NCBI RefSeq assembly: GCF_028640845.1
Contig: NC_080540.1
Location: 280,937,524-281,001,523, forward strand
DNA length: 64,000 nt
Direction of reading: 5' to 3'
Source: Ahaetulla prasina
Taxonomy: Eukaryota > Chordata > Lepidosauria > Squamata > Colubridae
A program made the position numbers and the translations under genes. Below are positions 47,691 through 61,300 of the stretch, piece after piece. Below the pieces are notes generated by a model. That model ran no database searches. It was not told the origin of the DNA and saw only the letters and a program-made list of their open reading frames with translations. Each line of letters begins with the position of its first letter. The stretch's first letter is position 1.

Positions 47691-47989
47691 CTTTAGCCTG
47701 TCCTCAGAGGCCATTTTCTTAAGTCCCATTGCAATCCTCTGAACCTTCTCCACCTGTCAATAGCCCTCTGGAAAAGGAGCATTCAAAATTAACACAGAAG
47801 TCTAATTGGGGTTTCAACAATTTGAGTAGAGGAGACTAACGACGCCCCACATTTTTGATGCAAAGTTTATCCCAATTCTGCCAAGAAATGTATTTGCCCT
47901 TCTACCAGTCTCTTACTAATGAGTTATGTTCAGCTTGTGGTCAAGCATTCAAAACAATTCACCTGTAACTAACTCTGGGAAAAAACACC

Positions 47990-48420
47990 AAGATTGATTT
48001 GTTGGATTGGACTGGTATCTGATTTCCCACATTCTTCATTGAGATACCTGTATAAGATCCTCAACAGCCTAATGAAGGAACCATCAAGACCTCTCCCACC
48101 AACACTGATAGGGCAACGATTAGTATATAATAATGAGAGTAAACCCCATTCCCATCCAGCACTGATGATGTTGCCTAGTTGGGTAATGAAACATGTGCAA
48201 GAAAACAACCAAGCTCAGAGAGCACCAAGCACCCCACAGTCCAATCCTGACCTACAAATATTCTGTTCTATCAAAACCCACACAGGAAAACAATGTATTG
48301 TATGCATAAAATCTAAAAGGCTAATGGACCTAACACTGAAAATACTAGTCACACAAAACACACATAATTCAGAAATACACACACACACACACACACACAC
48401 ATTTACACAGACCAAAACCT
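47990..48420 (+). mobile_element. unassigned dispersed repeat with (CA)n end
   Basis: Contains gatgatgttgcctagttggg, taatgaaacatgtgcaagaa, accaagctcagagagcacca, a unit also present inverted at 28050-28145. (CA)n at 48379-48402. The 'gaaac-tct/tgtgcaag' layout recalls the 12525 repeat, so it may be another Penelope-like fragment. Confidence 0.4.
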
Positions 48421-48596
48421 AAGTGGACAAACATAAATATAGTAACTCAACAGACCATGGCTAGAATCAATACCTCCTCTTTCCTTTTTTGCTTTCTCTC
48501 TGCTCCTCCACAATTTTCTCCCAATTTTTTGGGAGAGTGGTATGGCCATTAGGAGGGGGGAAAAAACAATTTGATGATGCGTAATAATTCAAAGGG

Positions 48597-48950
48597 GACA
48601 CGGTGGCTTAGTGACTAAGATGCTGAACTTGTCAACCGAAAGGTCGGCAGTTCAGCAGTTCGAATCCCTAGTGCTGTGTAACGGGGTGAGCTCTCGTTAC
48701 TTGTTCCAGCTTCTGCCAACCTAGCAGTTCAAAAGTACATTAAAATGCAAGTAGAAAAATAGGGACCACTTTGGTGGGAAGGTAACAGTGTTCCATGCGC
48801 CTTTGACGTTTGATGCGCCGGCCACATGACCACGGAGATGTCTTTGGACAGTGCTGGCTCTTTGGCTTTGAAACAGAGATGAGCACCGCCCTCTAGAGTT
48901 GGGAACGATTAGCACATATGTGCGAGGGGAACCTTTACCTTTACCTTAAT
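48597..48950 (+). mobile_element. Sauria-type SINE
   Basis: acacggtggcttagtgacta, cggcagttcagcagttcgaat, tgagctctcgttacttgttc, acatgaccacggagatgtct, tgaggggaacctttacct type end. Plus-strand copy of 43695-44060. Confidence 0.88.
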
Positions 48951-48959
48951 AAATCAATC

Positions 48960-50270
48960 ATGGTTGTTACTTCCACAAGCCTTATATTGCTTCAACCATA
49001 ACTGAATGGTGCTATCAAGCTACTTCAGTCACTAGTTTCGGGAAAATTTGTTTGGCAGGTCCATTTTTTTCGCCTTATTTGCAGGAATTGTCCTGCCATC
49101 TGTTGGCCAGAAAGAACAGTGAAACCTGGAAGACAATCCAAGTAGATTCATACCAGTGATTTCAAGGTGTAGTTAAACAAGCAGCATTTATTCATAGGCT
49201 GTATTTTCAGTAATAATACAGTATCCAAATAATACATTGAAAATAGTATCCAAAAGGCTCTCATGAGAAATGGCCTTTTAGAAATATATTAATTTTCTTG
49301 AATCAGGAAGAATGTCAAGTGATCTGGCTTTACCCCCTTTTTCTACCAATAAAACTGCAAAAATATTCCCTTTGGAGATATTTCTTTCCACCAAGGAAAA
49401 CAAAAGAGTTTCAATTATAAGATAACCTTATAACTGGCTTCTTAGAATCTCACTGCTGCTTCTGCTCAGATAAATTGCATTAAAAGAAATGCAACTGAAA
49501 AATGGCTAAGACCTCTACCAGAAAATCCCATATATTCTCAAGATTTTGTTGAAGAGCAATAACAGTTCAATTTACAGCCGAAAGAACAGAAAATGGATTC
49601 ACAAATTGAATTGTCTTTATTGCTTTTGGGGAAGTGGGGGGCTTGTATTAAATACACAAGGAAATAGCTTGTTTTTGTATATAGCTAACCCTACTCTAGT
49701 TATTCAAGCAAACCTTTAATATATGCAATTGCCATTTGCTACTTAAAATTCTGTTTCCCAGCTTATAAAATAGAATGACATTTTTTTCCTGCTTAATTTA
49801 TGAAGTGCTTACATCTGCAAAGGTTTACATAGGGGGCAGGTATATTACAAGTATTTTATATGGTCACGCTGGAACATTAATTATGATGTGTACGTTATTT
49901 CCTATCTTATGTCCAAGGGAAACGTGGTCTCTATTTTTTGCCCGTCATCTATCCAGGTTATCCATCTTCCCTTTTTTTCTATCTTCCAGCCTTTTCCTTC
50001 AAAACTTTACAGATGAAAGCAAGTCAGGGATCATTCTTACAATTTGCATCCTAATGCAGATTATTTTCCCATTTCTGGAACACAGAAAAGCTATTTTCTA
50101 CGTACTTGTAAGAAATTTCTTGTCTTCTGACAGCATGGAGAAAGCTGGAGGGAGAGTTATGAGTCACTATGAAATCACCAAATACATCATGCCTGAATAA
50201 GCAGTATTATCTGTGAGTGGTGATCTTGGCTCTTAATTAAATGTTTGTTCCAGATTTCAGCATTTACGTT
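48960..50270. other. intergenic, no recognised feature
   Basis: The 141-codon frame at 49775-50200 has no recognisable homology or splice context; AT-rich. Confidence 0.3.
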
Positions 50271-50273
50271 GTA

Positions 50274-50516
50274 CTACTGTGTTTCTCCGAAAATAAGACC
50301 CTCTTATATTTTTTTGAACCCTGAAATAAGCGCTTGGTCTTATTTTCGGGGTGGTCTTATTCTTTTGGACACGTGGAGTAAGACGGGGCTCCTCTTGCAG
50401 TCTTATCTGATTTCCAGCTCCGTCTCCCTAATCCTAACCAGAAGAAATGGCAGGGACCTGCAGCATGTGTTAAATATTTTCGGGGAGGGCTTATTTTCGG
50501 GGAAACATGGTATTGT
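50274..50516. mobile_element. MITE with GTGTTTC...GAAACA ends
   Basis: Ends ctgtgtttctccgaaaataa ... ttattttcggggaaacatgg with TA on both sides; 243 bp, with an internal second inverted gaaataagcg/cttattttcgggg pair. Confidence 0.7.
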
Positions 50517-50719
50517 AGTAATGGACCGTTGGCAATTGAAGACTACATAATGTGCGTAAGATCCGTAACTAAAACACACATGCATGCACGCAAACTAACT
50601 GGATTCCCTACGGAAGGGGGAAAAAAATCTCTAGTATCAATTTTTAAAGTTTCCTAGAGGGGACTGGCTGAGCACCGTCCACCATAAAGAATCTGAAAAT
50701 TGATAATGGAGAAATGATC

Positions 50720-50940
50720 ATCTCCTTTTAATGACCCCATAATTCCTTGAGGGGTGGAGTCTGGGCACCTGAATGGAGCTGAGTGTTTACTGGTCAGATG
50801 CTCTTCCTGTTGCCAATGCAGAGCTTTGTTCAGCAGATATATTGTGCCCAGAGAGAGAACTATGTCTTTACCTAGGATGGAGCTCAGACACCTGATTGTG
50901 AGGTGAGAGCTCCACCTCTAGGCCACCGCACCACTCTAAT
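50720..50940 (-). mobile_element. tRNA-derived SINE, second family
   Basis: Second copy of 19172-19412 (minus strand gtgcggtggcctagaggtgg, then gagctccatcctaggtaaag). Confidence 0.75.
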
Positions 50941-51754
50941 GGAGAAATGATGTATTTAAATTAGGAAGTGACTTGTTTCAGCAGAACCAGGGCTGTTTAT
51001 GAGTGCTGGATGTTCAAGACAACCCTTGAATGTTTTTTGAAGAACTTCTGGGGGGAGGGGAAATTATTTGTAGGACGGGGTCCCAACACTAATGCTGAGC
51101 CACGTTGGCACTCTGGGAAGCGGAAGTGGGTGAGCATGCCGTGCATGCACATGAAATTGCATTTGTGAAAGTAGCGTGTGCATGCACACGAAACCTGGCA
51201 TGTACTGCCCTTTGCCAATCCAGAGTCCTAGTTCAGAATTTGGAACTTGTTGACATCTCACTTGGGTTCAACATGACTGTCTTTCTCCTGAGCTTTCAGT
51301 GTTCAGATTTAAGGTAGACCTTTGTATCCAAAGGGAAGAAACTAAGGGTAACCTCACCCTCACCTAATTGGTCATTAGCAGGAAAGCTCAAGACATTTAG
51401 AATAGCATCTTAAGGGCCTTATCAGCTTTCTGTCCCTCGAAAAATTAGGAAGTGTACTTCTTTCAATTTCCCCCAAATGACATTATAACTATTGTTTCCC
51501 AGGTTGTCAAGAGCTTTCCTAAACAGAAAACCCATAAATAGGGCTTTGTCTCGCACTGTACTGCATCAGATAGATGCAGGAGAGAGTTAATGATTGCTGT
51601 TTAAGCGGAGATGTCATTTATTCAACTTTAAGCAGGATGTGATCCTATTTTAAATCTCAGAAGTGTGTGTAATCTAACCATTTACAATGGAACTGACCTG
51701 ACACAGGAAAATATTGGGACAGTTTGATGTTCTGTATTAGATGATATTGTAAAT

Positions 51755-51848
51755 CAGTGTTCGTCAAACTTGGGAACTTTAAAATGTGTGGCTTTCAAAT
51801 CCCAAAATTTCCCAGCCTTCCTAAAGCTGCCAAGTTTGGCAAATTCTG
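51755..51848. mobile_element. degraded hairpin hAT-like MITE
   Basis: cagtgttcgtcaaacttggg ... ccaagtttggcaaattctg; flanks ttgtaaat and ttataaat match at 7 of 8 bases. Confidence 0.65.
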
Positions 51849-51942
51849 TTATAAATGAAACAGAAGAATGAAAATTGCAAACCACCAAGAACACACAGGG
51901 ACAATCTCTTTTGTCGAAAATCAGAAGGTATTTTTAACCAAA

Positions 51943-51948
51943 TTTATT
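51943..51948 (-). promoter_or_regulatory. candidate TARS1 poly(A) signal
   Basis: AATAAA on the minus strand about 300 bases past the stop, a normal distance for a short 3' UTR. The stretch 51949-52244 contains no recognised transposon and is the likely 3' UTR. Confidence 0.45.
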
Positions 51949-52244
51949 CTGTGAAGAAAAACACTGAAGAGGTTTGATCTGAATCCCTGATTAGCCTTTA
52001 TATCGTGCTTTTGTTCTCTGGATCTTAGATATATCATTTCAGAAGCTTTTATCCAGTTGCTAATCAAAATAATCTCCCTTGTCATACAAAAATTTTCAAT
52101 TTCATCTCTATCTGAATTCTGAACCTATAAATGTGTTTGACTTATTTCAAAGACAGGATAGTGCAAAACTTTTATCCCCAAAACTAACATAGGACAGAAC
52201 AAGAAAGCTAGCTCTAATTGGAGGTAAAGAAGGAAAGGATTTGG

Positions 52245-52393
52245 TTAAAATTCTTCTTCAGCATTTTTGCTGTGGCCATACTTCAGCTGCAGCAGCCTTT
52301 CTACTGTTTCGGGCACAGTACGTTCACCATGAATCTTGTTGTCTCTCGTACGGATATTCACAGTTCCACAGGCCTTCTCTTTCTCGCCAACAA
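52245..52393 (-). CDS. TARS1: TARS1 terminal exon and stop
   Basis: 149 bp including TAA. After the split Val codon it reads [38 protein letters not shown] and ends KNAEEEF. The charged tail AEEEF is the C-terminus of vertebrate cytosolic ThrRS. The minus-strand acceptor is ctgccttttag. Confidence 0.96.
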
Positions 52394-55300
52394 CTAAAAG
52401 GCAGATAGGGAGGAAGAAAATGAAGAAAAACAAGTTAACATTAGAAAAGTAGATGCAATGCATCATCATTCTTACGGGCAGAAAATGATCATTGTCATGA
52501 CTATCATAACGGTATGAAAGGCTCTGGAGCCTGGGGAAATCTACAGAACAGCTTGCAGAAAAACCACTGCTGATATGCAGTTCTATAGAAATAGCATCAA
52601 TTGGATTTCATTACCAAATTAATAGCAGGAAATCGACAACTGTTTATTATGCATTTAAAGTAGGTTTTGCATGCTGTTTGCATTTCAAAGCATTTACACA
52701 AAAGCAAAATAGATACAAATTCATGAAGTAGGATTGGCCTATGTATACTTGCTCCCGTCTAGCAAATAAAGGCATGAGAAAGGTGTTAACATAGAAAGGA
52801 AAAACCATATGCTGTTGTTGTTAGTTGGGAAGTCGTGTCCGACCCATCGCAACCCCAGGGATGACGTTCCTCCAGGCCTTCCTGTCCTCTACCATCCTCT
52901 GGAGTCCATTTAAACTCATGCCGACTGCTTCAGTGACTCCATCCAGCCACCTCATTCTCTGTCGTCCCATTCTTCTTTTGCCCTCAATCGTTCCCAGCAT
53001 TAGGCTGTTCTCCAGTGAGACCTTCCTTCTCATTACGTGACCAAAGTATTTGAGTTTCATCTTCAGGATCTGGCCTTCTAAAGAGCAGTCAGGGTTGACA
53101 CCTTGCAGTCCAAGGGACTCGCAGGAGTCTTCTCCAGCACCAGAGTTCAAAGGCCCCAATTCTTTGGCGCTCAGCCTTTCTTATGGTTCAACTTTCACAG
53201 CCATACATTGCAACTGGGGAAACCATAGCCTTGACTATATGCACTTTTGTTGGTAGGGTGATGTCTCTGCTTTTTAGTATGCTGTCTAGATTTTCCATAG
53301 CTTTCCTCCCCAGGAGCAAGCATCTTCTAATTTCTTGACTGCAGTCCCCATCTGGCATAAATAGTTGATTTTAAATTGGGGTTTTAGAGATTTTAAACAT
53401 TTGTAAATTTTTTAAATTATCGGCCATTTATTAATAGTTTCTTTTAATTTCTTTTAATTGTATATACTCTGTATTTTATTTCGGCTGTACACCGCCCTGA
53501 GTCCTTCGGGAGAAGGGCGGTATAAAAATCTAATAAAATAAATAAAATAAAATAAAGCTGCGGTGATCTTGAAGCCCAGGAAAACAAAATCTGTCACTAC
53601 CTCCAAAACCCCACAGACAGTACCAAAAGGAAAAAAAAACACACCACCATATAGTAACAGAATAATATACAGAATAACAGAGTTGGAAGGTACCTTGTAG
53701 GTCATCTAGTCCAACCCCCCACCCTGTAGGAGACCCTACATCATTTCTGATGATGTGTGTATGTGTGTGTGTAACAACTGTGTTTGGTGTTGTCTATGTA
53801 TTTTGGTGTGAAAACCGCATGACATTTTTGTTAGTTCTTTCATTAGTACAGAGTTTCTCAACTGTGGCAACCTTAAGACAGGTGAGCTCCAACTCAACAG
53901 ATAGATGAACTTTACCGAGTTTATATAATACATACATATTCATTTTTAATGTTTTTTAACTGTATATATTTTATATTTTTTTAGCTTTAAAATTATTATT
54001 TGCATCCCACCCTTCTTACGTTGGTCTACAACAATAATAAAGATTTGATTGATGCAAATCAACAGATGGATTCTAGGAGTTGAAGTCCACCTGCCTTAAA
54101 ATCGCCAGTTGAGAAACACTGGATTAGAGAGAAGAGCTTCTGATATAGCACAGCTCTCAGCATTTTCTGTCAATCTGAAAAGCCAGCAGAGCTCTTGATG
54201 AAAGTCTATTGCCACAAATGAACACCGAGTGCAATTTAATAGCTATACAGGCCTGGAAGCTCAGATCTGTTCCAAAAATGGCACTCATTAAAAGGAGAAC
54301 TCATGTATCTAAATAAAGGTGCTTTCCTTACATGATGGAATGCTGCTGTCAAAACAGCCACTTCGTACATTAACAAGCAGGCAACAGTAAATTAGCTTCT
54401 GAATGATGCTTTAAAGCAGATATTACCCAAATGGAGCAACACACACACACACACACACTGCACAGAGACACTTTTACCTAAAATAAAATTGTACTGGGCA
54501 AGCTGAGCGTTTCTGATCTTCTTATTCAGAGTGCAACCAGGGTCGACGTCAACATCCGCCATTAAACCAGCATCATGGAACTGTTGCTTCACCTTTAGGA
54601 GAACCAAATCAGCAATGTTTTAGATTGTGCATGAAGCAAACATCTGGAGGGAAAGGCATTTTGGGGCTTTGCAGTTCTCCAATTTAGAAGAGCAAGTTTT
54701 GCTCCACAAATATGACATTTGAATAGTCACAGAGTCTGTAATCAAATTAACATTTAGAAGTTAAGCCTCACAGTATCTATACAGTCAGTATTCGGATAAC
54801 ATGTTTTTCAAAGATATTCAGGTAGATGCAGACATGAAAACAAATTGTGATTCTGATCTAGATACATTATTCAAGAACATAGCAATAAAGTTTTGCCGTT
54901 AGAAACATTACATGTATGCAGAAACACGCACATAACTGCACAGTTTTCTCCCCATGCTATCACTGCTAAACAACTAATTCCCAAAACACTGTCTTATGCC
55001 CTAGGACAGGGGTCTGCAAACTTGGCTCTTTTAAGACTTGTGGACTTCAGCTCCCAGAGTTCCTCAGCCAGCTTTGCTGGCTGAGGAACTCTGGGAGTTG
55101 AAGTCCACAAGTCTTAAAAAAGCCAAGTTTGCAGACCCCTGCCCTAGGATATCAAACCATGTAGTAGGATTTTATTATTATCCTTCTTGCCTTTCCCATT
55201 ACCTATTCCTTATAATTATCACTTGTTGTTTCTTTCTAATGATTTATGTTGCTTTTACTTAGTATCTTATGGCTATCACTGAGTGTTGTATCTTATGATT

Positions 55301-58300
55301 TACGATGATCGTATTATGATCATGAATTATCATTTGTTGCTTGTATATATACTGAGAGCTTATGCACCAGAGACAAATTCCTTGTGTTTCCAATCATACT
55401 AGACCAATAAATTATTCTATGCTATTCCAATTCCATCCAAAACATCAAGCAGAACAGCCTTTAATCACACTTACATAGTCAAATGTCCCAAAATATTCCT
55501 CTCTATTAGACAGCTAGCTCAGTTCCCCTTTCAAATGTTCACTTTCAAAACAGATTTGTAAATAAGGAATTAAAACATTGCCCAAACTGTGAGCTACATA
55601 CAAAGAGTATCTTTGCAATGCAAATGGTTTGCATCTGTCCTTGTGTGGGTTTTGTTTACATGTCCTAAAAGGATTTCTGGACTTTAGTCTCTGATGACAT
55701 AAAATCCATTTATGCTGCCCATAAAGAGCAAGATTTTTTTCCTCTGAGGAGTTTGCCATTCTTATTTTGGATATGTTCACATCTTTAGATATTCCTAAGT
55801 TGATTTTGCATAAAGGACAAAATAAAAGTTAAAACTTACCTTTTGTGCATATTCATCACATGTTGGTCCAACTGGTATGACCATCACTTGCTGAGGAGAT
55901 AACCAGAGTGGCCTTGGACAGAAGAGAAACAACAGAAGTTACTGCTATATAAAGACAACAGCAAATTCCTGCTAACTTTAAGGGGGTGGGGGGGCTAGCA
56001 ACAATGACCTCCTGCACTGCTATTAAACTTAAGTATTTCTTAGAAAGTGTACACAGAATGGGCTTCAAAACTGTGCATTTCTTACAGTATCAGAAAAAAG
56101 AAGTCTTCATAGCTCAGAATAGGTCAGATTCTGATTTGATATCCTAGTAGTTCTGCCAACTAACTGAGATTGAACGAATTTTCTAATTCAAAATGTAACA
56201 GGTTTCTTACATGGCTTTAACAAGATGATGTTGTAAGTTACTTTCTTTCAGCACTGTTGTAACTTTGAATAGGTGCTAAACAAATGGTTGTAAGTCAAGG
56301 ACTACCTGTAACTCAACTATATGGACATTTGAATAAAAGCTGCAGACTGATTGGAAGACCACCTGTTCTCTAAATAGTTACGGATTCCAAAGAATTAAAA
56401 ATCCACCATTGGGCGGGTGGCAGATTTACAGGCTACTTGTAGACTCAAGCAAAACCAGATCTCACTAAATCTTCCCCTCCAGTCCAGCTGTAAGGCAAAA
56501 AACTTTTCCTTCTGCTTGAGAGCAGCTGTAGATAAATCAGGAAGCTGGAAATGCAGTTAATCTTAACGATGGCAAACTGAAACAGCTCCTGGTTTGAAGT
56601 TCACAAGCTTCCAACAACTGCAATTAAAATCAGTTTGTTGATCAAGATGTGATCTATTAGAAGTCGCAGCCAAGTAGCTCTCAATGACTACACCAGAGGA
56701 GAAGGAAGAGAGAATGTGAGAAGCCAGGAAGAAGATATTTCCTATGATAAATTTCTCATCTCATTTCTCATCTTTCCTACTATCTTCTCCTTTTGGTTTC
56801 TTAAGATTTATTGATTGTAGCTATGATTTATGACCTATGACTTGCTGTTTATATTATTATTATTTTATTATTTATTAAATTTTTATACCGCCCTTCTCCC
56901 AAGGGACTCAGGGCAGTGTACAGCCAAGATAAAAACATAGAAAATATACAATTAAAACAACAATTTAAAACCGAGCATATTAGAAAAATGGCCAATTAAA
57001 AGATTTAAAATTTAAAATTACAGACCCTAAAACGATAAAACCCCGGTTAAAAGATTTAAAAGTATTTAAAAATATGTACACTGAGAGCCTGTGCACCAGA
57101 GACAAATTCCTTGTGTGTCCAATCACACTTAGCCAAAATAAATAAATAAATAGATCTATTCTATTCTATTCTAAAAATGTTGATTTATTCCAATTTCTAA
57201 ACGCAGTCCCCTTATTTAGGATTGCTATTGTGGGGGAAACAGCAAGCAGGGACATTACATATACCACCTGGAATTGTATGGAGTACAATATAAAAGTCTG
57301 TAGAGATTCTCAGCCATGGAAGGATTTATTGTCTCCAAGGAGTATAAATCCTTCTATTCCCCACTATTCTGTCAGAGCTGAAGAAGCTTCTTGTATAAGA
57401 AGTGAAACGTCTTCAAAAGAAAAAAAAGCAAGAAAGTTCAGTTGCCTCTTGAAAAAGCATCTTGGGGAGTACAATATAATAATAACTATAACTGACAGTT
57501 GTGATTTCCTACTTTTGTGTACAGGTAGTCCTCGACTTATGACAATGGAGCCCAAAATTTCCATTGATAAGCAAGAGAGTTGTTAACTGAATTGTACCAC
57601 AGTTTTTTGCCACAGTTGTTAAGTGAATCTGGGTTTCCCCCACTGACTTTGCTTGTCGGAAGCCAGTTGTGAAGGTTACGCATGATTATTATCACATGTC
57701 CCCAAGACAATGCAACTATCATAAATGGACTGGCATAATAGTGTTAAATTTTAATTCGGGGTTTTATTAATATTTCTAAAATTTTAAAACTAAATTTTAA
57801 TTATCAGCCTTTTTGTAATTTGCTAGGTTTTAAATGTTTTAATTTGTATATATTCCTGTGTTTTATCTTGGCTGTACACCGCCCTGAGTCCTTCAGGAGA
57901 AGGGCGGTATAAAAATTTAATAAAATAAATAAATAAAATAAATAAAATAAATACATCCACTTGTCAATCACCCAAATTTTGATCACTTGCCCATGAGAAC
58001 GTAAGTGTGAAAACCAGTCACACACCAGTCCTGTTTTTTTAGTACTGTTGTAACTTTGAACAGTCACTAAATTAATGGTTGTAAGTCGAGGACTAGCTAT
58101 ATAAAATAACAATACAATACCATTTGCCTCCATAGTTTTCAGTCAGGATAGCTATCATCCTCTCCACCGATCCCAAAATGGCACGATGTATAATCACTGG
58201 TCTGGTTTTGTCATTCCCATCATGGCTAGAAGATAAAATGAGTGTAATTTTCAAAACCCAGTTAACTAGATGAGAATTATAAAATGCAGAATAAAACCAC

Positions 58301-61300
58301 AGGATCTCCTTACCTCATGTATGTGAGGTTAAATCTCAGAGGCAGCTGGAAATCCAACTGGATAGTGGCACATTGATGGTACCTCCCAATGGCATCTTTG
58401 ATCTGGATATCAATCTTTTGGGGGGTAAAAAGGAAGAAGAGGATGAGACAAACAAACATGGACAGAATTCTTACAAAAATTGAAGAAGTGAAGAAGCTTC
58501 TTGGATAAGAAGTGAAATGTCTTCAAGGAAAAAATGAAGTTCAGTTGCCTCTTGAAAAAACACCCTTGGGACAACCCTGACCTGGATGACTGAGAATTTC
58601 CATTTTACTTACAAATATTCTTTACAGCAAAGCACTTTTAAAAATTTCTACTCAGTTTCAGGCAGTATCTCAAACTGACAGCTATCAGGCCCTGCCAATA
58701 AACTACTCTGAGGAAAAAGGATCTCTGGAGTATGTTACTTTTCTGTACAGGTAGTCCTCGATTTACAACACTTTGTTTAGTGACTGTTTGAAGATACAAA
58801 GCACCGAAAAAGGTGACTTATGTCTGCTTTTCACCCATATGACCACTGCAACATCTAAATGATCAAAATTCAGACTCGTGGGAATTGGCTCATATTTGTG
58901 ACCTTTGCTGTATCCTGGAGCAGGGGTCCCCAACCTTTCAGGGCCTCAGGGGCCACCAAATTCATAATTTTAAATCCTGCAGACCACTAATATGATCTGC
59001 TTAATGACCAGCTGGGTGGGAGTGGCTAAGTGGTCATGTGACTGGGTGGGCATGACCAACTTGAGGTCACTCACATCAAGGGGCGCCTCACTGGCCTCTA
59101 CTTATTATCCTTCCCCTCCTACCCACTCCTCCCCTGCCTGCCCAGGCTCCTTAAAGCCCCAACAGGAAGCAGTTGTTGGAGCTAAGCATTCACCACGAGA
59201 AAGAATTGGCAAAACAGTTGGCTCAGTTCAAATTGGATCTGACCAAGAAGGCGGCTCAGCAGAAGCACCTCACTGAGGACTAGGAGCATAGGCTTTCCAA
59301 GCAGAGGGAAGACCTGCAGGAGGGCAAGGCCAGGTACCGGCACCTGGAGACTCAGCAGGCTGAGATGGCAGCCAGTTACAGGCCATGAGGCAGTCCCACT
59401 AGAACAAGGGGCTCTTCACCACCAGCGGCTCTACCCTCCAGCCTTCACCCAAAGCCCCATACCAGGAGGATGAAGCAAACCCCAAGTCAGAATTTCTGCC
59501 CCCCTCCGACCCACACAAAAAGACCTCGAAGGGGGAGACTCTCTGCAGCAACACAAGCGTTCATTGCATGTATCCGTTCCAGGGGCCGTAGTTTGAGGAC
59601 CCCTGATTTAGTGCAATATAAAAAATGCAAATAATTTTTCGGTGGACCACCAAAATTTTCTCATGGACCACCAGTGGTCCACAGACCACCATTTGGTGAC
59701 CGCTGTCCTGGAGTCATGTGATCACTTTTTGCAACCTTCTGACAAGCAAAGTCAACAGGGAAGCAAAGTGAAACCAGATTCGCTTAACAAACGTGCTACT
59801 AACTTAACAACTGTAGTGATTCACTTTGGCGAGAAAGAAAAATTGGGCAAAATCCACTTTGTCTCATTTAGCCACATAAATTTTGGCCTCAATTGTGGTC
59901 TTAAGTCAAGGACTAACAATACTTACCTCTGCTATGAGAATAGCGACACTGACGTATATGGAGTCTGTAGTTTGAATATCCGATGAATCATATACCCCCA
60001 GCCTTTAGAGAATATACTTTGGAAGGTGTGGCATTTGCCAGAGTTTTAGACAGATTGACTCCATATTTTTGTTTCATTTCAGCCCACACCAAGACCTTCA
60101 AGCTTCAGTAGTAGCTGAATTTTTTTTGCTTACTGAAGCTTTTAATTCTAAACGAGGCTGCTATTATCCCTTGCTGCCTTGATTTTTTAATATGACTTAA
60201 TTCCGCATTCTAAAATCCTATTTTGTGCCTAATTTGGAATTAGCATCATAATGAAAAACATCCTCACATTATCTGAGGAAAACATACCTTGGTGTCAAAA
60301 GGAAAAACGAACAAACGAGCTTTTCACCCCGAGACTAGCTTCAAGATTATTCTCCAGCTTCCATTACATCTTGATTAACTCCTTCATTAAACAATATGGT
60401 GCCTATAACTGTCTTATTTAATTTAATTTAATTTAATTTCACAATCATTATAATCAGCAGTTTCCTCCCAAACCAAGCAAAAGGTTTCCCAAGATATTTC
60501 ATTAGGAATTTTTTACTACCCTGCTTTACAATCTAGTTCACCTTGGTACAAATAGCGCAAAGAATTGTCTCAGTCTCTAAATTACACAGAAATGGGCATG
60601 TTCCCCTCATTTTCATTTTGATCTAACATTTTTGTTCCAAGCACCGTACTTGTCAGGCCCCCAAAACCAAGAATGATACATAGCTGAGTTCTTTATTTTT
60701 TCCCATAGACAGAATCTTGCCAGATGAAAGACTATCTGCATCTACCATATATACTCTAAGAATGATTAGGGAGGGACTGCCTTCACAATTTCTCTCATTT
60801 AAAATATCACCACACTGTATCACCCATACAAATCTGATACATGCAATTCCTCTATATACAATTCTGTTTAGCTAATAGTCTAGTCCAGTGATGGCTAACC
60901 TTTTTGTTGTCGCGTGCCGAAAGCAATGCACGCGCGACCCCCTGCATGTGCGGCAGAGACCCGGAAACTGGCTGGATGGCAGGAGGCGCGCGCACATGTG
61001 TGGTGGGGCTGAGTTGAGGCGACAGCTCGTGTGCCTGCAGAGAGGGCTCTGCGTGCCACTTGCCATAGGTTCGCCATCACGGGTCAAGTCCATTGTTTCT
61101 CAACCTTGGCCACTTGAAGATGCGTGGACTTCAACTCCCAGAATTCCCCAGCCAGTGCTGCTGGCTGAGGAATTCTGGGAGTTGAAGTCTACGCATTTTC
61201 AAGTGGCCAAGGTCGAGAAACACTGGTTCTATTCCATTCCTCAGATCAACTCCCTGATAAGCATTACTTATTCAACAGGCAAAGAGGAAGGCTAAGAATA

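Noticed and set aside
49775..50200. 141-codon plus-strand frame between the two genes
   Set aside because: No recognised domain, AT-rich low-complexity composition, no start or splice evidence, no repeat-based explanation either; too weak to call.
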